Shown: positions 53,609 through 63,754, counted from the first letter of the stretch. The stretch: DNA of 64,000 nt from Brachyspira hampsonii (GCF_002214805.1 NZ_CP019914.1:2046001-2110000); one strand, 5' to 3'. The notes: generated by a model from the letters alone, not told the origin. Made by a program: numbers and translations.

Positions 53609-53899
53609 TTAAATAATATCACATATAGAATTGATAATATTTACTTTTTTCCTTTCTCTTTCGCTTAAAGGAGCATATTTGGATTTGTACATTATATCAT
53701 TAGCAAGTACTATAAATTGTTCTTTAAGCATTTCCGCCGCCTCTTTAGGAGTTTTTCCTGTTGCTCTAATAGCTAAATCTTCATTTCCTATAACATAATG
53801 ATCCTCTGCTATTTTAATCATATAACCTTTTAATGTTTTTTTGAAATGGAAATCATCTACATCATTGAAATTTAATTCTATTTTTTGTTTTTGTGCCAT
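53609..53899 (-). CDS. Small hypothetical protein
   Basis: The 96 residues read GYMIKIAEDHYVIGNEDLAIRATGKTPKEAAEMLKEQF in the middle, which faintly recalls HicB-like fold proteins (beta strands then an EA-helix), but no toxin gene is beside it. The C-terminus SERERKKVNIINSICDII is charged. The ATG overlaps the stop of the upstream lipoprotein gene by one base, so it is cotranscribed and coupled with it. Function unknown. Confidence 0.65.
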   Translation of the reverse strand: MAQKQKIELNFNDVDDFHFKKTLKGYMIKIAEDHYVIGNEDLAIRATGKTPKEAAEMLKEQFIVLANDIMYKSKYAPLSERERKKVNIINSICDII

Positions 53900-54681
53900 T
53901 AATATATACCCGCCTTTTTTGCATAATCTTCATTAGTTAAACTAAATGTTTTTTGTGTGAATATAATATCATTGGTATTGAATGCATAAGGTACTTTACC
54001 TTTCAAACCGCTTACCCCATTTGATATAGCCTGATCTATAACTATATATAATTCTTCAGCATGCTTTTTTTGATATTTCATAACATCAGCTATAACTATT
54101 TCATAGGCAGTTTGTCTTGTAGGTGCTCCTGTATCTCCTATTATATAGTAGGAAGCTCCGTTTAGAGTATCTATCCACAAATAATTTCCTTCTATATCAT
54201 GAATCTCAAAATCTATTTTTACCTTTTGAGACCAGAAAGACATAGCCGATTCAGCATACATTACTCCGTCTACTTTATCAGCAAGTAAAGCTAATGTTTC
54301 TTCAGAAAGCCTATTAGTGGCAAGCGTGCCTGTAGCAGCAACATAGTTAGCTCCTAATATAGAATGATTCGGTAATTCAGCAAATTCTTTATTTCCTAAA
54401 GCTTCCTGCAAAGTTACTAGCTTAACCATTTCATTTTGAGAATTAAAATTACTAATGAAACTGTTTAGTACAAAATCAGCATATATTTCTGTATTTAAAT
54501 ATTTTAATCTGTCCCAATACTCATTAGTCATACTTTTTGGAAAAGTAAAAGATGCAACTGCAATAGTTCTATTTTTATCTATTATATCATCTACCCTTAC
54601 ATAAGAGTATTTTTCTGCACATGAGACAATAATAAAAGATAATATTATCAATATAAAAAGAAAATTAATTTTATTGTTCAT
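53899..54681 (-). CDS. Uncharacterised lipoprotein
   Basis: The 260 residues have a lipoprotein signal ending FIIVSC (Cys21). The mature part contains KNRTIAVASFTFPKS, MTNEYWDRLKYLNTEIYADF and VDGVMYAESAMSFWSQKVKIDF, then DIEGNYLWIDTLNGASYYIIGD. The early strand and later structure remind me of the CsgG/TolB-N-like fold of lipoproteins that build their names on GVLPF-type strands, but that is weak. AGAGGA precedes the ATG. It sits in the alaS operon, 26 bp behind the HEAT lipoprotein gene. Confidence 0.72.
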   Translation of the reverse strand: MNNKINFLFILIILSFIIVSCAEKYSYVRVDDIIDKNRTIAVASFTFPKSMTNEYWDRLKYLNTEIYADFVLNSFISNFNSQNEMVKLVTLQEALGNKEFAELPNHSILGANYVAATGTLATNRLSEETLALLADKVDGVMYAESAMSFWSQKVKIDFEIHDIEGNYLWIDTLNGASYYIIGDTGAPTRQTAYEIVIADVMKYQKKHAEELYIVIDQAISNGVSGLKGKVPYAFNTNDIIFTQKTFSLTNEDYAKKAGIY

Positions 54682-54707
54682 CTAATATATTTTCCTCTAT
54701 TATGTTA

Positions 54708-55373
54708 TTATTTTGCTGATGCTGTTTCTTTTATTTCTTCTTTAACTTCACTTTTTTTATTTTTTCTATATTCTATTACCTGATTGATAGTAGATCTCAC
54801 AGCATAATCTTTATCCGTAGAAACCAGCAAATTTAAAGATCTGTCAACTCTGGCATCGTCATAATCTTTTAAAGCCTCTACAGCAGCCATTCTAACCCAT
54901 TTATTTTTACTTGATAAACTATCTAGTATAGAATTCAAAAGTTCTTTAGCATTCATTCTACCTGCTACTTTTAATCCCTCTATTTGAACCTGTAAATCTG
55001 TATCTGATATAGCCCTTTTTATTCTGTCAATAGCTTCAGGATTATTAGCATCTAATCTTCCAAGTCCCAAAACCGCTAAACATCTTACATTAAAATCCGG
55101 ATCTTCAACACTAGCACGGAGGAAATCACTGTATGCAATATCAGCTTCTATTTTTCCAAGCACCCATATAGCTTCAGCACGAACTTCTCTTCCGCCGTTT
55201 TGAGCTGCATTAAGTACTTCCAATACAGTCTCTTCATCATCAGGATTTTTAGTAAGTTTTTGTTCTGCTTTATGTACATCTTCAATTCTTCTTAAAGTAA
55301 CATCTTTAGCAGAGCATGAAATAATAAGCATAGAGCTTACAGCAAATATAAAAACTATAATATTTTTCTTCAT
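54708..55373 (-). CDS. HEAT-repeat lipoprotein
   Basis: The protein is 221 residues from ATG 55373; an in-frame ATG at 55391 inside the alaS end is the alternative, and neither has a strong Shine-Dalgarno. I prefer 55373 because it gives a normal lipoprotein signal (KKNIIVFIFAVSSMLIISC). About four HEAT-type helical pairs follow: EVRAEAIWVLGKIEADI, FNVRCLAVLGLGRLDAN, LQVQIEGLKVAGRMNA and KWVRMAAVEALKDYDD. These make a protein-binding scaffold on the periplasmic side. The C-terminus is a Lys/Glu tail. Partner unknown. Confidence 0.8.
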   Translation of the reverse strand: MKKNIIVFIFAVSSMLIISCSAKDVTLRRIEDVHKAEQKLTKNPDDEETVLEVLNAAQNGGREVRAEAIWVLGKIEADIAYSDFLRASVEDPDFNVRCLAVLGLGRLDANNPEAIDRIKRAISDTDLQVQIEGLKVAGRMNAKELLNSILDSLSSKNKWVRMAAVEALKDYDDARVDRSLNLLVSTDKDYAVRSTINQVIEYRKNKKSEVKEEIKETASAK

Positions 55374-55381
55374 ATTAAGAT

Positions 55382-57985
55382 TTACAACCATTTACTTTTT
55401 AATTTATTAATTTCTTCTTTAGCTTTTTCTACATTCTCTATAGAACCCTGAGCAAAAGTATCTTTTCCGCCTCCGCGTCCTCCGGCAGCAGCAATAATAT
55501 CTTTTATAATATTATTTGCTGATAATTTTTTGTCTTTTAAAGCATTTCCTGTAATCTGTACAAGTATAGAGTTGGAAGAATCAGTTTTACTTATCATCAC
55601 AGAAATACTGTCTTTTACTCTTTCTTTTATAGTATCAGCATAAAGCCTTACTTCTTTTATATCTTCATTAAACTCTAAATTATAGAATCTAATCCCTTTT
55701 AAATCTTCAAAATTATCCATAAATGAAACAGCAGAAGCACCTGAAGTTTTAAGCTGCTTAATTTCTTTCTGCAGTTTTTTTACTTCATTTTGCAAACTTT
55801 CTGCTCTTACAGTAAGGTCATCTGTTTTTGAAGCATTAAGTATATGAGCTAAATTCTTTACTTTGCTGAATAATTTACTAGCTTCATTGGCAGCCTTTAA
55901 TCCTGTAATAGCCTCTATTCTTCTAACTCCGCTAGCCACAGAACCTTCACTCACTATATGGAAATAACCAACTTCAGATGTATTTGTCAAATGGCTTCCG
56001 CCGCAAAGCTCTACAGAAAAACCATCTCCTATATCGAGTATTCTTACAGTATCAGGATATTTTTCTCCAAATAAAGCCTTAGCACCGCAGGAAATAGCCT
56101 CTTCTTTAGGCATATATTTTATAACAGCCGGCATTGATTTAAATACTACTTCATTAACCTGATTTTCTATACTTATTAATGTATCTTCTGAAATTGAATC
56201 TGGGTGTGTAAAATCGAATCTCAAGTATTCATCGCTTACAAAACTTCCAGCCTGATTAACATGATTTCCAAGTGTAAGTTCTAATACCTTTTGAAGTATA
56301 TGTGTAGCTGTATGATTTTTTCTTATAGCACTTCTTCTGTCAAAATTAACAAATAACTTTATTTCTTCCCCTACACTTAAAGAATTACCGCTGCAGTCTG
56401 CTATATGTATTATAGTATTTTCTTTCTTTTGAGTATCTATTATCTTTATTATTTCTTTTTTGCCGTTTTCTATATATCCGTTATCTCCAATCTGTCCTCC
56501 CATCTCTCCATAGAAAGGCGAAACATCTGTAATAATAACAGCATTTGAAGATGATGTTTTATCTTTTTTGGCATTATCTTCATATACAGCAACTATTTTT
56601 GCATTTACTCCGTTTATAAGATTATCAGTTTCCTCTCCTACATATTTAGTTTCATAATTTTCAACATATCCGAATTTAGACCTTTTATCTTCTCCAGCAC
56701 CTCTGCTCCTTTTTTTCTGCTCTTCCATAGCTTCTTCAAATCCAGCCTTATCAACTGTAAATCCATGATCTGATGCTTCTTCTTCTGTTATATCTATAGG
56801 AAGTCCGTAAGTATCAAAAAGCATAAATGCATCTTTTCCTGATATTACTTTACTATCTTTATTTTCTTCCATTACAGCATAAAGTTTATTCATACCGGCT
56901 GATATTGTATTTATGAATTTATTTTCTTCTTCTTTTAATATTCTTTTTACATTTTCTTCTTCTTTAGGAAGATAATCATATATTTCTTTATATACATTAA
57001 CCACTGAAGATGTAATCTCATTTAAAAAAGCACCCTTATGTCCTAAATCGCTTGCAGTTTTCAAAGCCCTTCTTAAAAGCCTTCTAAGTACATAACCTCT
57101 ACCGTCATTAGAAGGAGTGCAGCCTTCAGATATTACAAATACCAATGCTCTTAAATGATCTGCTATAAGATTTATTTTAGTTTTATTTTTATCATCATAT
57201 TTAACATTCAGTTTTTTTGCTATTGCATCAACTATTGGCTTCATTACATCAGTTTGATAATTGCTTTCTACACCCTGAGTAATATAGCATAATCTTTCAA
57301 GTCCCATTCCTGTATCTATACCTACATTCGGAAGAGGAGATAAGTTGCCGTCAGTATCCTGAAAAAACTCATTGAATACTAAATTCCAAAACTCTAAATA
57401 TCTTTCACAGTCGCATCCTACAAAACAATCAGGCTTTCCGCATCCTTTTTCTTCGCCCATATCAATATAAAGCTCACTGCAAGGTCCGCAAGCTCCGGAA
57501 TCTCCAGCAGGTCCCCAGAAATTATCCTTTTTTCCAAGTCTTACAATCTTTTCTTTAGGTACCCCTATATGCTCATTCCAAATTTTAAAAGCATCGTCAT
57601 CTTTTTCATAAATAGAAACATATATTCTTTCAATAGGAAGTTTAATAACCTGAGTAGAAAATTCCCAAGCAAATTCAATAGCCTCTTTTTTGAAATAATC
57701 ACCCATAAAGCAGAAATTACCAAACATCTCAAAAAATGTATGGTGTCTTGCTGTTTTTCCTATATTTTCTAAATCAGAAAGTCTGAAGCATTTTTGTATA
57801 GTTGCCACTCTTGAATACGGAGCTTTCTTTATTCCGGCATAATAAGGCTTAAATTGAAGCATTCCGGCTGTTGTAAATAATAGGCTAGGATCGTCTATTG
57901 GTATAAGAGATGATGATTTCTCTATAGCATGCTTTTTGCTTTTAAAAAACTCTTTAAATTTTTCTCTCAATTCTAAATGTGTCAT
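55382..57985 (-). CDS. alaS: Alanyl-tRNA synthetase
   Basis: The 867 residues show the class II catalytic core (FTTAGMLQFKPYYAG, TIQKCFRLSDLENIGKTARHHTFFEMFGNFCF, NVGIDTGMGLERL). The editing domain has NHTATHILQKVL and CGGSHL (zinc ligands), and the C-Ala domain ends with AAGGRGGGKDTFAQG. It charges tRNA-Ala in the cytoplasm. AGGAG precedes the ATG. It heads an operon with the HEAT lipoprotein, the second lipoprotein and the 96-residue protein. Length is normal for the family. Confidence 0.97.
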   Translation of the reverse strand: MTHLELREKFKEFFKSKKHAIEKSSSLIPIDDPSLLFTTAGMLQFKPYYAGIKKAPYSRVATIQKCFRLSDLENIGKTARHHTFFEMFGNFCFMGDYFKKEAIEFAWEFSTQVIKLPIERIYVSIYEKDDDAFKIWNEHIGVPKEKIVRLGKKDNFWGPAGDSGACGPCSELYIDMGEEKGCGKPDCFVGCDCERYLEFWNLVFNEFFQDTDGNLSPLPNVGIDTGMGLERLCYITQGVESNYQTDVMKPIVDAIAKKLNVKYDDKNKTKINLIADHLRALVFVISEGCTPSNDGRGYVLRRLLRRALKTASDLGHKGAFLNEITSSVVNVYKEIYDYLPKEEENVKRILKEEENKFINTISAGMNKLYAVMEENKDSKVISGKDAFMLFDTYGLPIDITEEEASDHGFTVDKAGFEEAMEEQKKRSRGAGEDKRSKFGYVENYETKYVGEETDNLINGVNAKIVAVYEDNAKKDKTSSSNAVIITDVSPFYGEMGGQIGDNGYIENGKKEIIKIIDTQKKENTIIHIADCSGNSLSVGEEIKLFVNFDRRSAIRKNHTATHILQKVLELTLGNHVNQAGSFVSDEYLRFDFTHPDSISEDTLISIENQVNEVVFKSMPAVIKYMPKEEAISCGAKALFGEKYPDTVRILDIGDGFSVELCGGSHLTNTSEVGYFHIVSEGSVASGVRRIEAITGLKAANEASKLFSKVKNLAHILNASKTDDLTVRAESLQNEVKKLQKEIKQLKTSGASAVSFMDNFEDLKGIRFYNLEFNEDIKEVRLYADTIKERVKDSISVMISKTDSSNSILVQITGNALKDKKLSANNIIKDIIAAAGGRGGGKDTFAQGSIENVEKAKEEINKLKSKWL

Positions 57986-58148
57986 GATTAGCTACTCCTA
58001 TTTTTAAGAACATTTATATATATGAAAAATTAAATTTTTATTGTCAAATAATATATTCCATTAATAATATATTAAATCAATTATGAATGCAAGTACAAAA
58101 TACAAAAATAGTTAACATAATTAGTACAAGATATTAAACATAAAAAAA

Positions 58149-58180
58149 GAATTGCAAGTATTTACCTGCAATTCCTTTTA
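58149..58180 (-). terminator. Terminator of the HtrA gene
   Basis: GAATTGCA (58149-58156) pairs with TGCAATTC (58167-58174), extended by A/T pairs. On the minus strand a T run follows, 25 bp after the protease stop. Confidence 0.75.
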
Positions 58181-58198
58181 TTAACTTTTATTAAAGCA

Positions 58199-59710
58199 CT
58201 ATTCTATAATTATAACATAAGTCATTCTAGCTCGTTTTATAGTTATTGTAAAGGACTTATCATTACCATAAGATTTTACGAAGTTATCGTAATCATCAGT
58301 ATTTGATATTGTTATACCATTAATAGCTTTGATAACATCTCCCGGTCTAAGTCCGTATTGATAGGCTTTAGAGTTCTGAGTCATATTAAGAACTACAACA
58401 CCTCTTTCATTACTTCTTATCTGAAGTCTTTGAGATATTTCAGGAGTGATATTAGAAACATCTAACCCCATCCAAGAACGAGTACTGCTCTGTGAATTAT
58501 TTTGAGAAGGTCTTGTAGGTACAACTTCTTCATCTTCAACTCTAGCTTCTATAGTGATTTTAGTGCTTCTTTCTCTTCCGTTTCTTAAATATTTAACATT
58601 AACCTCTTTTCCTACTTTAGTAGTTGCTACTTTATTGAATAAATCTCCTGATTTAGTCATTCTTTCGCCATCATACTCTATTATAATGTCTCCGTCCTGT
58701 AAGCCTCCTTTTGCAGCAGGTGAATCAGGTACAACTTCGCTTACATAAACACCGCTGTTTTGCTTAACATTCAAACCTCTTGAAAGATTTTCATCAATAT
58801 CTTGTAAATATATACCTAAATATCCTCTTGTAACTCTGCCGTTTTCTTTTAAGTCAGTCATTACTGAAGTAGCAAGATTAATAGGAGTAGCAAATCCTAT
58901 ACCAATGCTTCCGCCTGAAGTAGAGTATATTAATGTGTTTATTCCTATAACCTGACCATGAATATTAAATAAAGGACCTCCTGAGTTACCTGGATTTATA
59001 GCAACATCAGTTTGTATATATCTTTGATATTTATTAGCACCGACATCGCTTCTTCCTTTAGCACTTACTATACCAAAAGTAACAGTATTATTAAGTCCGT
59101 AAGGGTTTCCTATAGCAATGGCAAACTCACCCGGCTCTATAGCATCACTATCACCTAAAGCAACATAAGGGAAAGTTCTGTTTTCATCTTCTATTTTTAA
59201 TAATGCTAAATCATAAGCCTCATCATAACCTATTAATTTTGCAGGAAGTTCTCCGTCCTCTCCATAAAGTGTAATCATAATTTTAGTAGCACCTTTTACA
59301 ACATGGTAATTAGAAAGTACATATCCTTCTTCATTGATTATAAAACCGCTTCCTAAAGATTTCTGACTTCTTTTTTGTCTAGGCATTTGATCTCCGAAGA
59401 AAAATCTAAAGAATTCATCGGCATATCTGTCTTCTTGAGTATTACCTGCTTCTATTTCTGTAGATATATTAACTACAGCAGGCATATTTTTGTCAACTAC
59501 ATCTCTTATAGCATTTTCTACAGCCAAAGCTCCGTCTAATGAACCTGTAAATGATGTCTTTTCAGGTGCTGCCTGAGCATGAACCAAAAACTCATCTTTT
59601 TTATAATTTTTTTCATAAGAAAATATGAAAAAAGAAATAATTATGCCAACCAAAGTAAATGTAAGCCCAAGATTTAAAAAGAACATAAATGAACGTTTTT
59701 TTTGCTCCAT
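58199..59710 (-). CDS. HtrA/DegP-family periplasmic serine protease
   Basis: The 503 residues have an N-terminal membrane anchor (FFLNLGLTFTLVGIIISFFIF). A trypsin-like domain carries the complete catalytic triad: His in LSNYHVVKGA, Asp in AYDLALLKI and Ser in NPGNSGGPLFN. Two PDZ domains follow: PAAKGGLQDGDIIIEYDGE and KAYQYGLRPGDVIKAINGI. It degrades or refolds damaged envelope proteins. GGAGG precedes the ATG by nine bases. It stands alone with its own terminator. Confidence 0.94.
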   Translation of the reverse strand: MEQKKRSFMFFLNLGLTFTLVGIIISFFIFSYEKNYKKDEFLVHAQAAPEKTSFTGSLDGALAVENAIRDVVDKNMPAVVNISTEIEAGNTQEDRYADEFFRFFFGDQMPRQKRSQKSLGSGFIINEEGYVLSNYHVVKGATKIMITLYGEDGELPAKLIGYDEAYDLALLKIEDENRTFPYVALGDSDAIEPGEFAIAIGNPYGLNNTVTFGIVSAKGRSDVGANKYQRYIQTDVAINPGNSGGPLFNIHGQVIGINTLIYSTSGGSIGIGFATPINLATSVMTDLKENGRVTRGYLGIYLQDIDENLSRGLNVKQNSGVYVSEVVPDSPAAKGGLQDGDIIIEYDGERMTKSGDLFNKVATTKVGKEVNVKYLRNGRERSTKITIEARVEDEEVVPTRPSQNNSQSSTRSWMGLDVSNITPEISQRLQIRSNERGVVVLNMTQNSKAYQYGLRPGDVIKAINGITISNTDDYDNFVKSYGNDKSFTITIKRARMTYVIIIE

Positions 59711-59964
59711 ATACTCATAACCTCCGATTTAATGTATTTTTTTGGGACTAAAATTTTAATAATTTGCCACAACTTTATTATAGTAAAAAAATATTAATTT
59801 TTAAATAAAAAATCTAATAAAAATAAAATCGAAAATATTATATGAAGATTATTACCTCATTATTTTGTAAAATTAAGAAATTTATATAATGTTATTCTGA
59901 CAATTATTATCGTTTTAGTACATTTAATATATAATATAAACCTATGAAAAAAAATAAAGTAAAA

Positions 59965-60897
59965 CTATTTATAATTATTATTTTTATAAAAAATTTCAGG
60001 TTCTCCATTAGGTCTTGTATTCCATCTTGGATGAACCCAAAGCCAATTTTCAGGGTGTTTTGATATTATTTCCTCCAATTTTTTTGTGTATCTTTGAACA
60101 TTATGTTTTATAGTTTCTTCTTTAGTTTCTTTTTGTTCTATGTACATTATGTCATAAACTATAATTTTATGATGTCCGTATCTGTCAGGCAAACTATAGA
60201 GTATAGCCATTGGAGAGCCTGTTTTCATAGCTATGGCAACAGGACCTACTGCCGTAGCAGCCGGATATCCGAAGAAGTCTACAAAAACACCGTCCAAATA
60301 ATTTTGATCGCATAAAAAAGCAACAGGCGAATTATCATTTAAAACATGAAATATTTCTCTCAAATCGCCCCATCTTGATATACATCTCATACCTCTTTTC
60401 TCTCTCCAAGAACGCATATAAGCATCTAATTTTGGATTATCAAGAGGACGGAATATAACACCGGGATTGTATCCTTTTATGGCAAAATAAAAAGCTATAT
60501 ATTCCCAATTTCCTATATGTCCTGTGATAGCTACAATGCCTCTTTTTTTCTCATTCATAGCTTCATCAAATTTGTCCTGACCTTCTATTTTTATCCTTTT
60601 TAATATCTGTTTATCTGACATTCTTGATGATTTAATAAACTCGGCAAAAGTCATTATCATAGATTTCATGGAGCGTTTTGCAATTATTTTTCTTTCATGA
60701 AAACTTTTATTTGGAAATGCCTGTTTTAAATTAATTAAAGCAATTTTTCGCACACTTGGTACAAAATAGTACATTAAACTTCCTATAACCTTAGCGAATA
60801 ATATTACTATAATATATGGTGTAAATGCTATTATTTCCATCAGTATACGAAGTGGAATATATTCAAGCATTATAACTTTTGGGGATTTATAAGCCAA
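59965..60897 (-). CDS. LpxL/HtrB-type lipid A acyltransferase
   Basis: The 310 residues start from TTG at 60897, with GAGG six bases upstream. There is one membrane segment near 20-45 (LMEIIAFTPYIIVILFAKVIGSLMYYF). The acyltransferase signature HxxxxE is GHIGNWEYIAF near 127-132, followed by DNPKLDAYMRSWREKRGM, FLCDQNYLDGVFVDFFG and a C-terminal WLWVHPRWNTRP. It adds a secondary acyl chain to lipid A or a related glycolipid on the inner membrane. Brachyspira makes lipooligosaccharide, so this fits. It is last in the SDR-534-140-lpxL operon. Confidence 0.9.
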   Translation of the reverse strand: MAYKSPKVIMLEYIPLRILMEIIAFTPYIIVILFAKVIGSLMYYFVPSVRKIALINLKQAFPNKSFHERKIIAKRSMKSMIMTFAEFIKSSRMSDKQILKRIKIEGQDKFDEAMNEKKRGIVAITGHIGNWEYIAFYFAIKGYNPGVIFRPLDNPKLDAYMRSWREKRGMRCISRWGDLREIFHVLNDNSPVAFLCDQNYLDGVFVDFFGYPAATAVGPVAIAMKTGSPMAILYSLPDRYGHHKIIVYDIMYIEQKETKEETIKHNVQRYTKKLEEIISKHPENWLWVHPRWNTRPNGEPEIFYKNNNYK

Positions 60898-60913
60898 AAT
60901 AACCTCTTTATAT

Positions 60914-61336
60914 TTACTGTTTTAAATCTTTATCTTCTTTTCCTGTATCTTCAAATAAATCTTCATCTTCTAAAGACTCATCAAATCCGTCATTTTCTAA
61001 TTTTATTTCATTTGATTCTGATACGCTTTCAGATGAATTTTCTGTATTAGAATTTGATTCTTCGTCTTCAGGAATCTGATTTTCATCATTTTCTACACTA
61101 TTATTTTCAGCATTATCATTTTCTGCATTAGAAGCAGCAGGTTCAGCATTATTATCATTATTAACACTTTCTGCTTTGTTATTAGATTCAGCAGTATCTT
61201 GTTTTGCTGCAGTGATTGTATCATCTGGTTCATCATCGCCGCCTTCTACTAGAATGCCTGATCCTGATAATTCACCCTGTGTTATTAAATAATTAAATCC
61301 GGATATAAAATAATATGCTTCTGTCAATGCTTTCAT
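60914..61336 (-). CDS. Acidic low-complexity protein
   Basis: The 140 residues have a short ordered start (MKALTEAYYFISGFNYLITQ) followed by a long Asn/Glu/Asp/Ser-rich disordered acidic tail. No motif or membrane segment is recognised. The ATG overlaps the stop of the upstream 534-residue gene (ATGTAATG), indicating translational coupling, and it lies 16 bp before the acyltransferase gene. It may be a small partner of the 534-residue protein; this is inference from coupling only. Confidence 0.65.
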   Translation of the reverse strand: MKALTEAYYFISGFNYLITQGELSGSGILVEGGDDEPDDTITAAKQDTAESNNKAESVNNDNNAEPAASNAENDNAENNSVENDENQIPEDEESNSNTENSSESVSESNEIKLENDGFDESLEDEDLFEDTGKEDKDLKQ

Positions 61337-62940
61337 TACATTATATCCTTGTATTCTTTTTTAGCCTTTCCTACATCTGCAGAGAAAGTTAATATATCAT
61401 TAGGATTTTCTATTATTCTTTCTCTTTCTTCTTTATCTAATAATAATTTATCTAACTTTTTTTTGAAAGGTGATATTATTGATACAAATGTGTTTCTCAA
61501 ATTTTTAGCTAAATAAGAACGCTGACCGTTTTTATCTGAAAGCATAGAAACTCTCTGTTCAAAACGCATAGTTTTATCTTCTTCTACTTTATTTATTGTT
61601 CTGCAAAGTTCGCTGTATTCATTTAATCTTGAATTTGTATCTGATAATGATAAAAATATATTATTAAAGTCATTTTTATAATCTGTTCTTACCTGATTGT
61701 CATAAACTAAATTATATCTAACCTTATTAGAAACAAAAACTGCCGAATACTCTCTGTCTAAAAAGTCTATTAATACTTTTATTCTATATATTTTATCTTT
61801 TACAGGCACAATGAAAAACGGATCAGCTTCATATTCTATATTGTTGTCAGATTTTTTGAATGATACGCATTTTTCTATAAGTTTTACACCTATAGCTTCT
61901 ACTTTACTTAATTTTTCTTCTTCATTGTCTTTTTTCTTTCCTATATTTTCTTTTGCCTGCTGTATTTTAGTTTCCTGTAATTTTTCTTTTTCTTTTCTCA
62001 ATTTTGTATAATATCCTAATATATCTTCTTCAGTAATATTTAGATAACGATTAAAGTCATTTATATTTTCTAATGATTCTTTAGAAGCATACTGTAAAAG
62101 AGCAAATAGTTTAGGATAATATTTTCCATATATCAAATCTACAGCCCTTTTAAAAGCGGATATTCTTGAGTTTACAATTCCTTTGCTTATATTATCAACC
62201 ATTGCATAAGCAAACATAGCTTTTTCTCCGGCTAATTTTATTCTTGAAGAATAAGTATGAAGTATATAAAGCGGTCTGAACATAGCTTTTATTTCTTTTA
62301 CATAACTTTCAGCTATAACAGTGCTGTTTAATTCTTTATATGGTCTTAAAAAGTCTTTGTATAGATTTTCATTATACTGATCTTTTATTCTTTCTAATAA
62401 TTCCAAATCATCTAAAGTTTTAGAGAATTGAGAAATTACTTTCTCATGTTTAGCTTTAGCATCTATATCAGAAGCTTCACTTGGATTTAAAGCATTGAAT
62501 ATTAAAGTATCCATTTCTAAAAGTGCCGATATAACATTTTTATCTATAAAGTTTAAAAATTTAGGATTGACATTTCCTCCCATTAATGTGATTACACCAG
62601 AACTTAAAGCGTTAAACCATAATTTTATATTAAAAAAGAATCCGTTGCTTTTTTTATTTTGAGAAGCTACTGCAGAAGAAGAAGAAGATTTAGAATTTTT
62701 ATCTTTACTGTCGCTTTTGGTATTAGAAGTGTTTGGACTTTTAGAATTTTTAGTATTATTTCCGCCTACTAATGTATTTTGGCTTTTTTTAGGTGATCCT
62801 ACAAGTATATTATTATCTCTCTTTTTATCCGCTACTACTTCACCGCCGGCATCTACAAATTTATTAAATAAATCTTTTCTGGCATCTTTATTAAGTTCAT
62901 CTAACTTTAGTCTGTCTCTAGTGTTATCTATATCGCCCAT
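61336..62940 (-). CDS. Conserved spirochaete-type hypothetical protein
   Basis: The 534 residues start RDRLKLDELNKDARKDLFNKF, then FVDAGGEVV, and a Ser/Lys/Asn-rich linker runs to about 100. The rest is helical and lysine rich, without a signal peptide. Segments such as KLWFNALSSGVITLMGGNVNP and YKDFLRPYKELNST look ordered. It reminds me of spirochaete-restricted cytoplasmic proteins of the DUF5312 type, but I cannot confirm that by search. AGGAG precedes the ATG. It follows the SDR gene by 34 bp and is coupled with the acidic protein. Function unknown. Confidence 0.65.
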   Translation of the reverse strand: MGDIDNTRDRLKLDELNKDARKDLFNKFVDAGGEVVADKKRDNNILVGSPKKSQNTLVGGNNTKNSKSPNTSNTKSDSKDKNSKSSSSSAVASQNKKSNGFFFNIKLWFNALSSGVITLMGGNVNPKFLNFIDKNVISALLEMDTLIFNALNPSEASDIDAKAKHEKVISQFSKTLDDLELLERIKDQYNENLYKDFLRPYKELNSTVIAESYVKEIKAMFRPLYILHTYSSRIKLAGEKAMFAYAMVDNISKGIVNSRISAFKRAVDLIYGKYYPKLFALLQYASKESLENINDFNRYLNITEEDILGYYTKLRKEKEKLQETKIQQAKENIGKKKDNEEEKLSKVEAIGVKLIEKCVSFKKSDNNIEYEADPFFIVPVKDKIYRIKVLIDFLDREYSAVFVSNKVRYNLVYDNQVRTDYKNDFNNIFLSLSDTNSRLNEYSELCRTINKVEEDKTMRFEQRVSMLSDKNGQRSYLAKNLRNTFVSIISPFKKKLDKLLLDKEERERIIENPNDILTFSADVGKAKKEYKDIM

Positions 62941-62974
62941 AAATAAACTCCTAAGTTATTATAAGTATATTATA

Positions 62975-63754
62975 TTATTTGTTTTTATGTATTATAGTAG
63001 CACTGCCTTGATTTTCTGCCATTATAGTCATGCTTGAAATTTGTACATGACTTTTTCTAGTTAATACATACTCTATATTATCGGCTATATCTTCGGCATA
63101 TAAAGGATTAAATCCTTTGTATACATTGTCAGCTTTTTCTTTATCGCCTTTAAATCTTACAGTAGAAAATTCTGTATTAACGGCACCCGGTTTTATATTT
63201 GTTATTTTTACAGGCTTGTCTATTAATTCTACCCTCAAACTGTCGCCGAACATTTCAACGAAAGATTTAGTTGCACAGTATATAGCACCTCCGCTGTAAG
63301 CTTCATCAGCAGCGGTAGATGAAAGGTTTACTATATGTCCATGTTTACTTTCTAATATATATGGAAGCAAAAGTCTTGTTAATACTATTAATCCTTCGCA
63401 ATTAACTCTAATCATTTGAAGAGAATCTTCTATAGGATTATTATAATATAAATCTTTACCTAAAGCTAAACCGGCATTATTTATAAGTATATCTATTTTT
63501 TTCTCTTCATCTTTAAGAGAATCTACGGCTTTTACTATATCCTCAGGTTTAGAGAAATCTAGTTTTATTGTTTTCACTTTCACATTGTAATTTTTTTCTA
63601 ATTCATTTTTTAAAGCTTCAAGTTTTTCTATTCTTCTTGCAGCCAAGATAAGATTAACCCCATTAGAAGCAAGCATTTTAGCCACAGCTTCCCCAATACC
63701 TGCACTTGCTCCTGATACGAATGCAGTTCTTCCTTTAATATTTTCTGTATACAT
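62975..63754 (-). CDS. Short-chain dehydrogenase/reductase (YdfG-like)
   Basis: This 259-residue classical SDR has the NAD(P) site VSGASAGIGEAVAKML and the R-R pair AARRIEKL that favours NADP. It also has LINNAGLALG, NLSSTAADEAYSG and the catalytic YCATKSFVE (Tyr and Lys), then IKPGAVNTEF. The close match is YdfG/serine 3-dehydrogenase-like enzymes acting on L-serine or L-allo-threonine, or 3-hydroxypropionate; substrate not certain. AAAGGA precedes the ATG. It heads the minus-strand operon ending with the acyltransferase. Confidence 0.88.
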   Translation of the reverse strand: MYTENIKGRTAFVSGASAGIGEAVAKMLASNGVNLILAARRIEKLEALKNELEKNYNVKVKTIKLDFSKPEDIVKAVDSLKDEEKKIDILINNAGLALGKDLYYNNPIEDSLQMIRVNCEGLIVLTRLLLPYILESKHGHIVNLSSTAADEAYSGGAIYCATKSFVEMFGDSLRVELIDKPVKITNIKPGAVNTEFSTVRFKGDKEKADNVYKGFNPLYAEDIADNIEYVLTRKSHVQISSMTIMAENQGSATIIHKNK

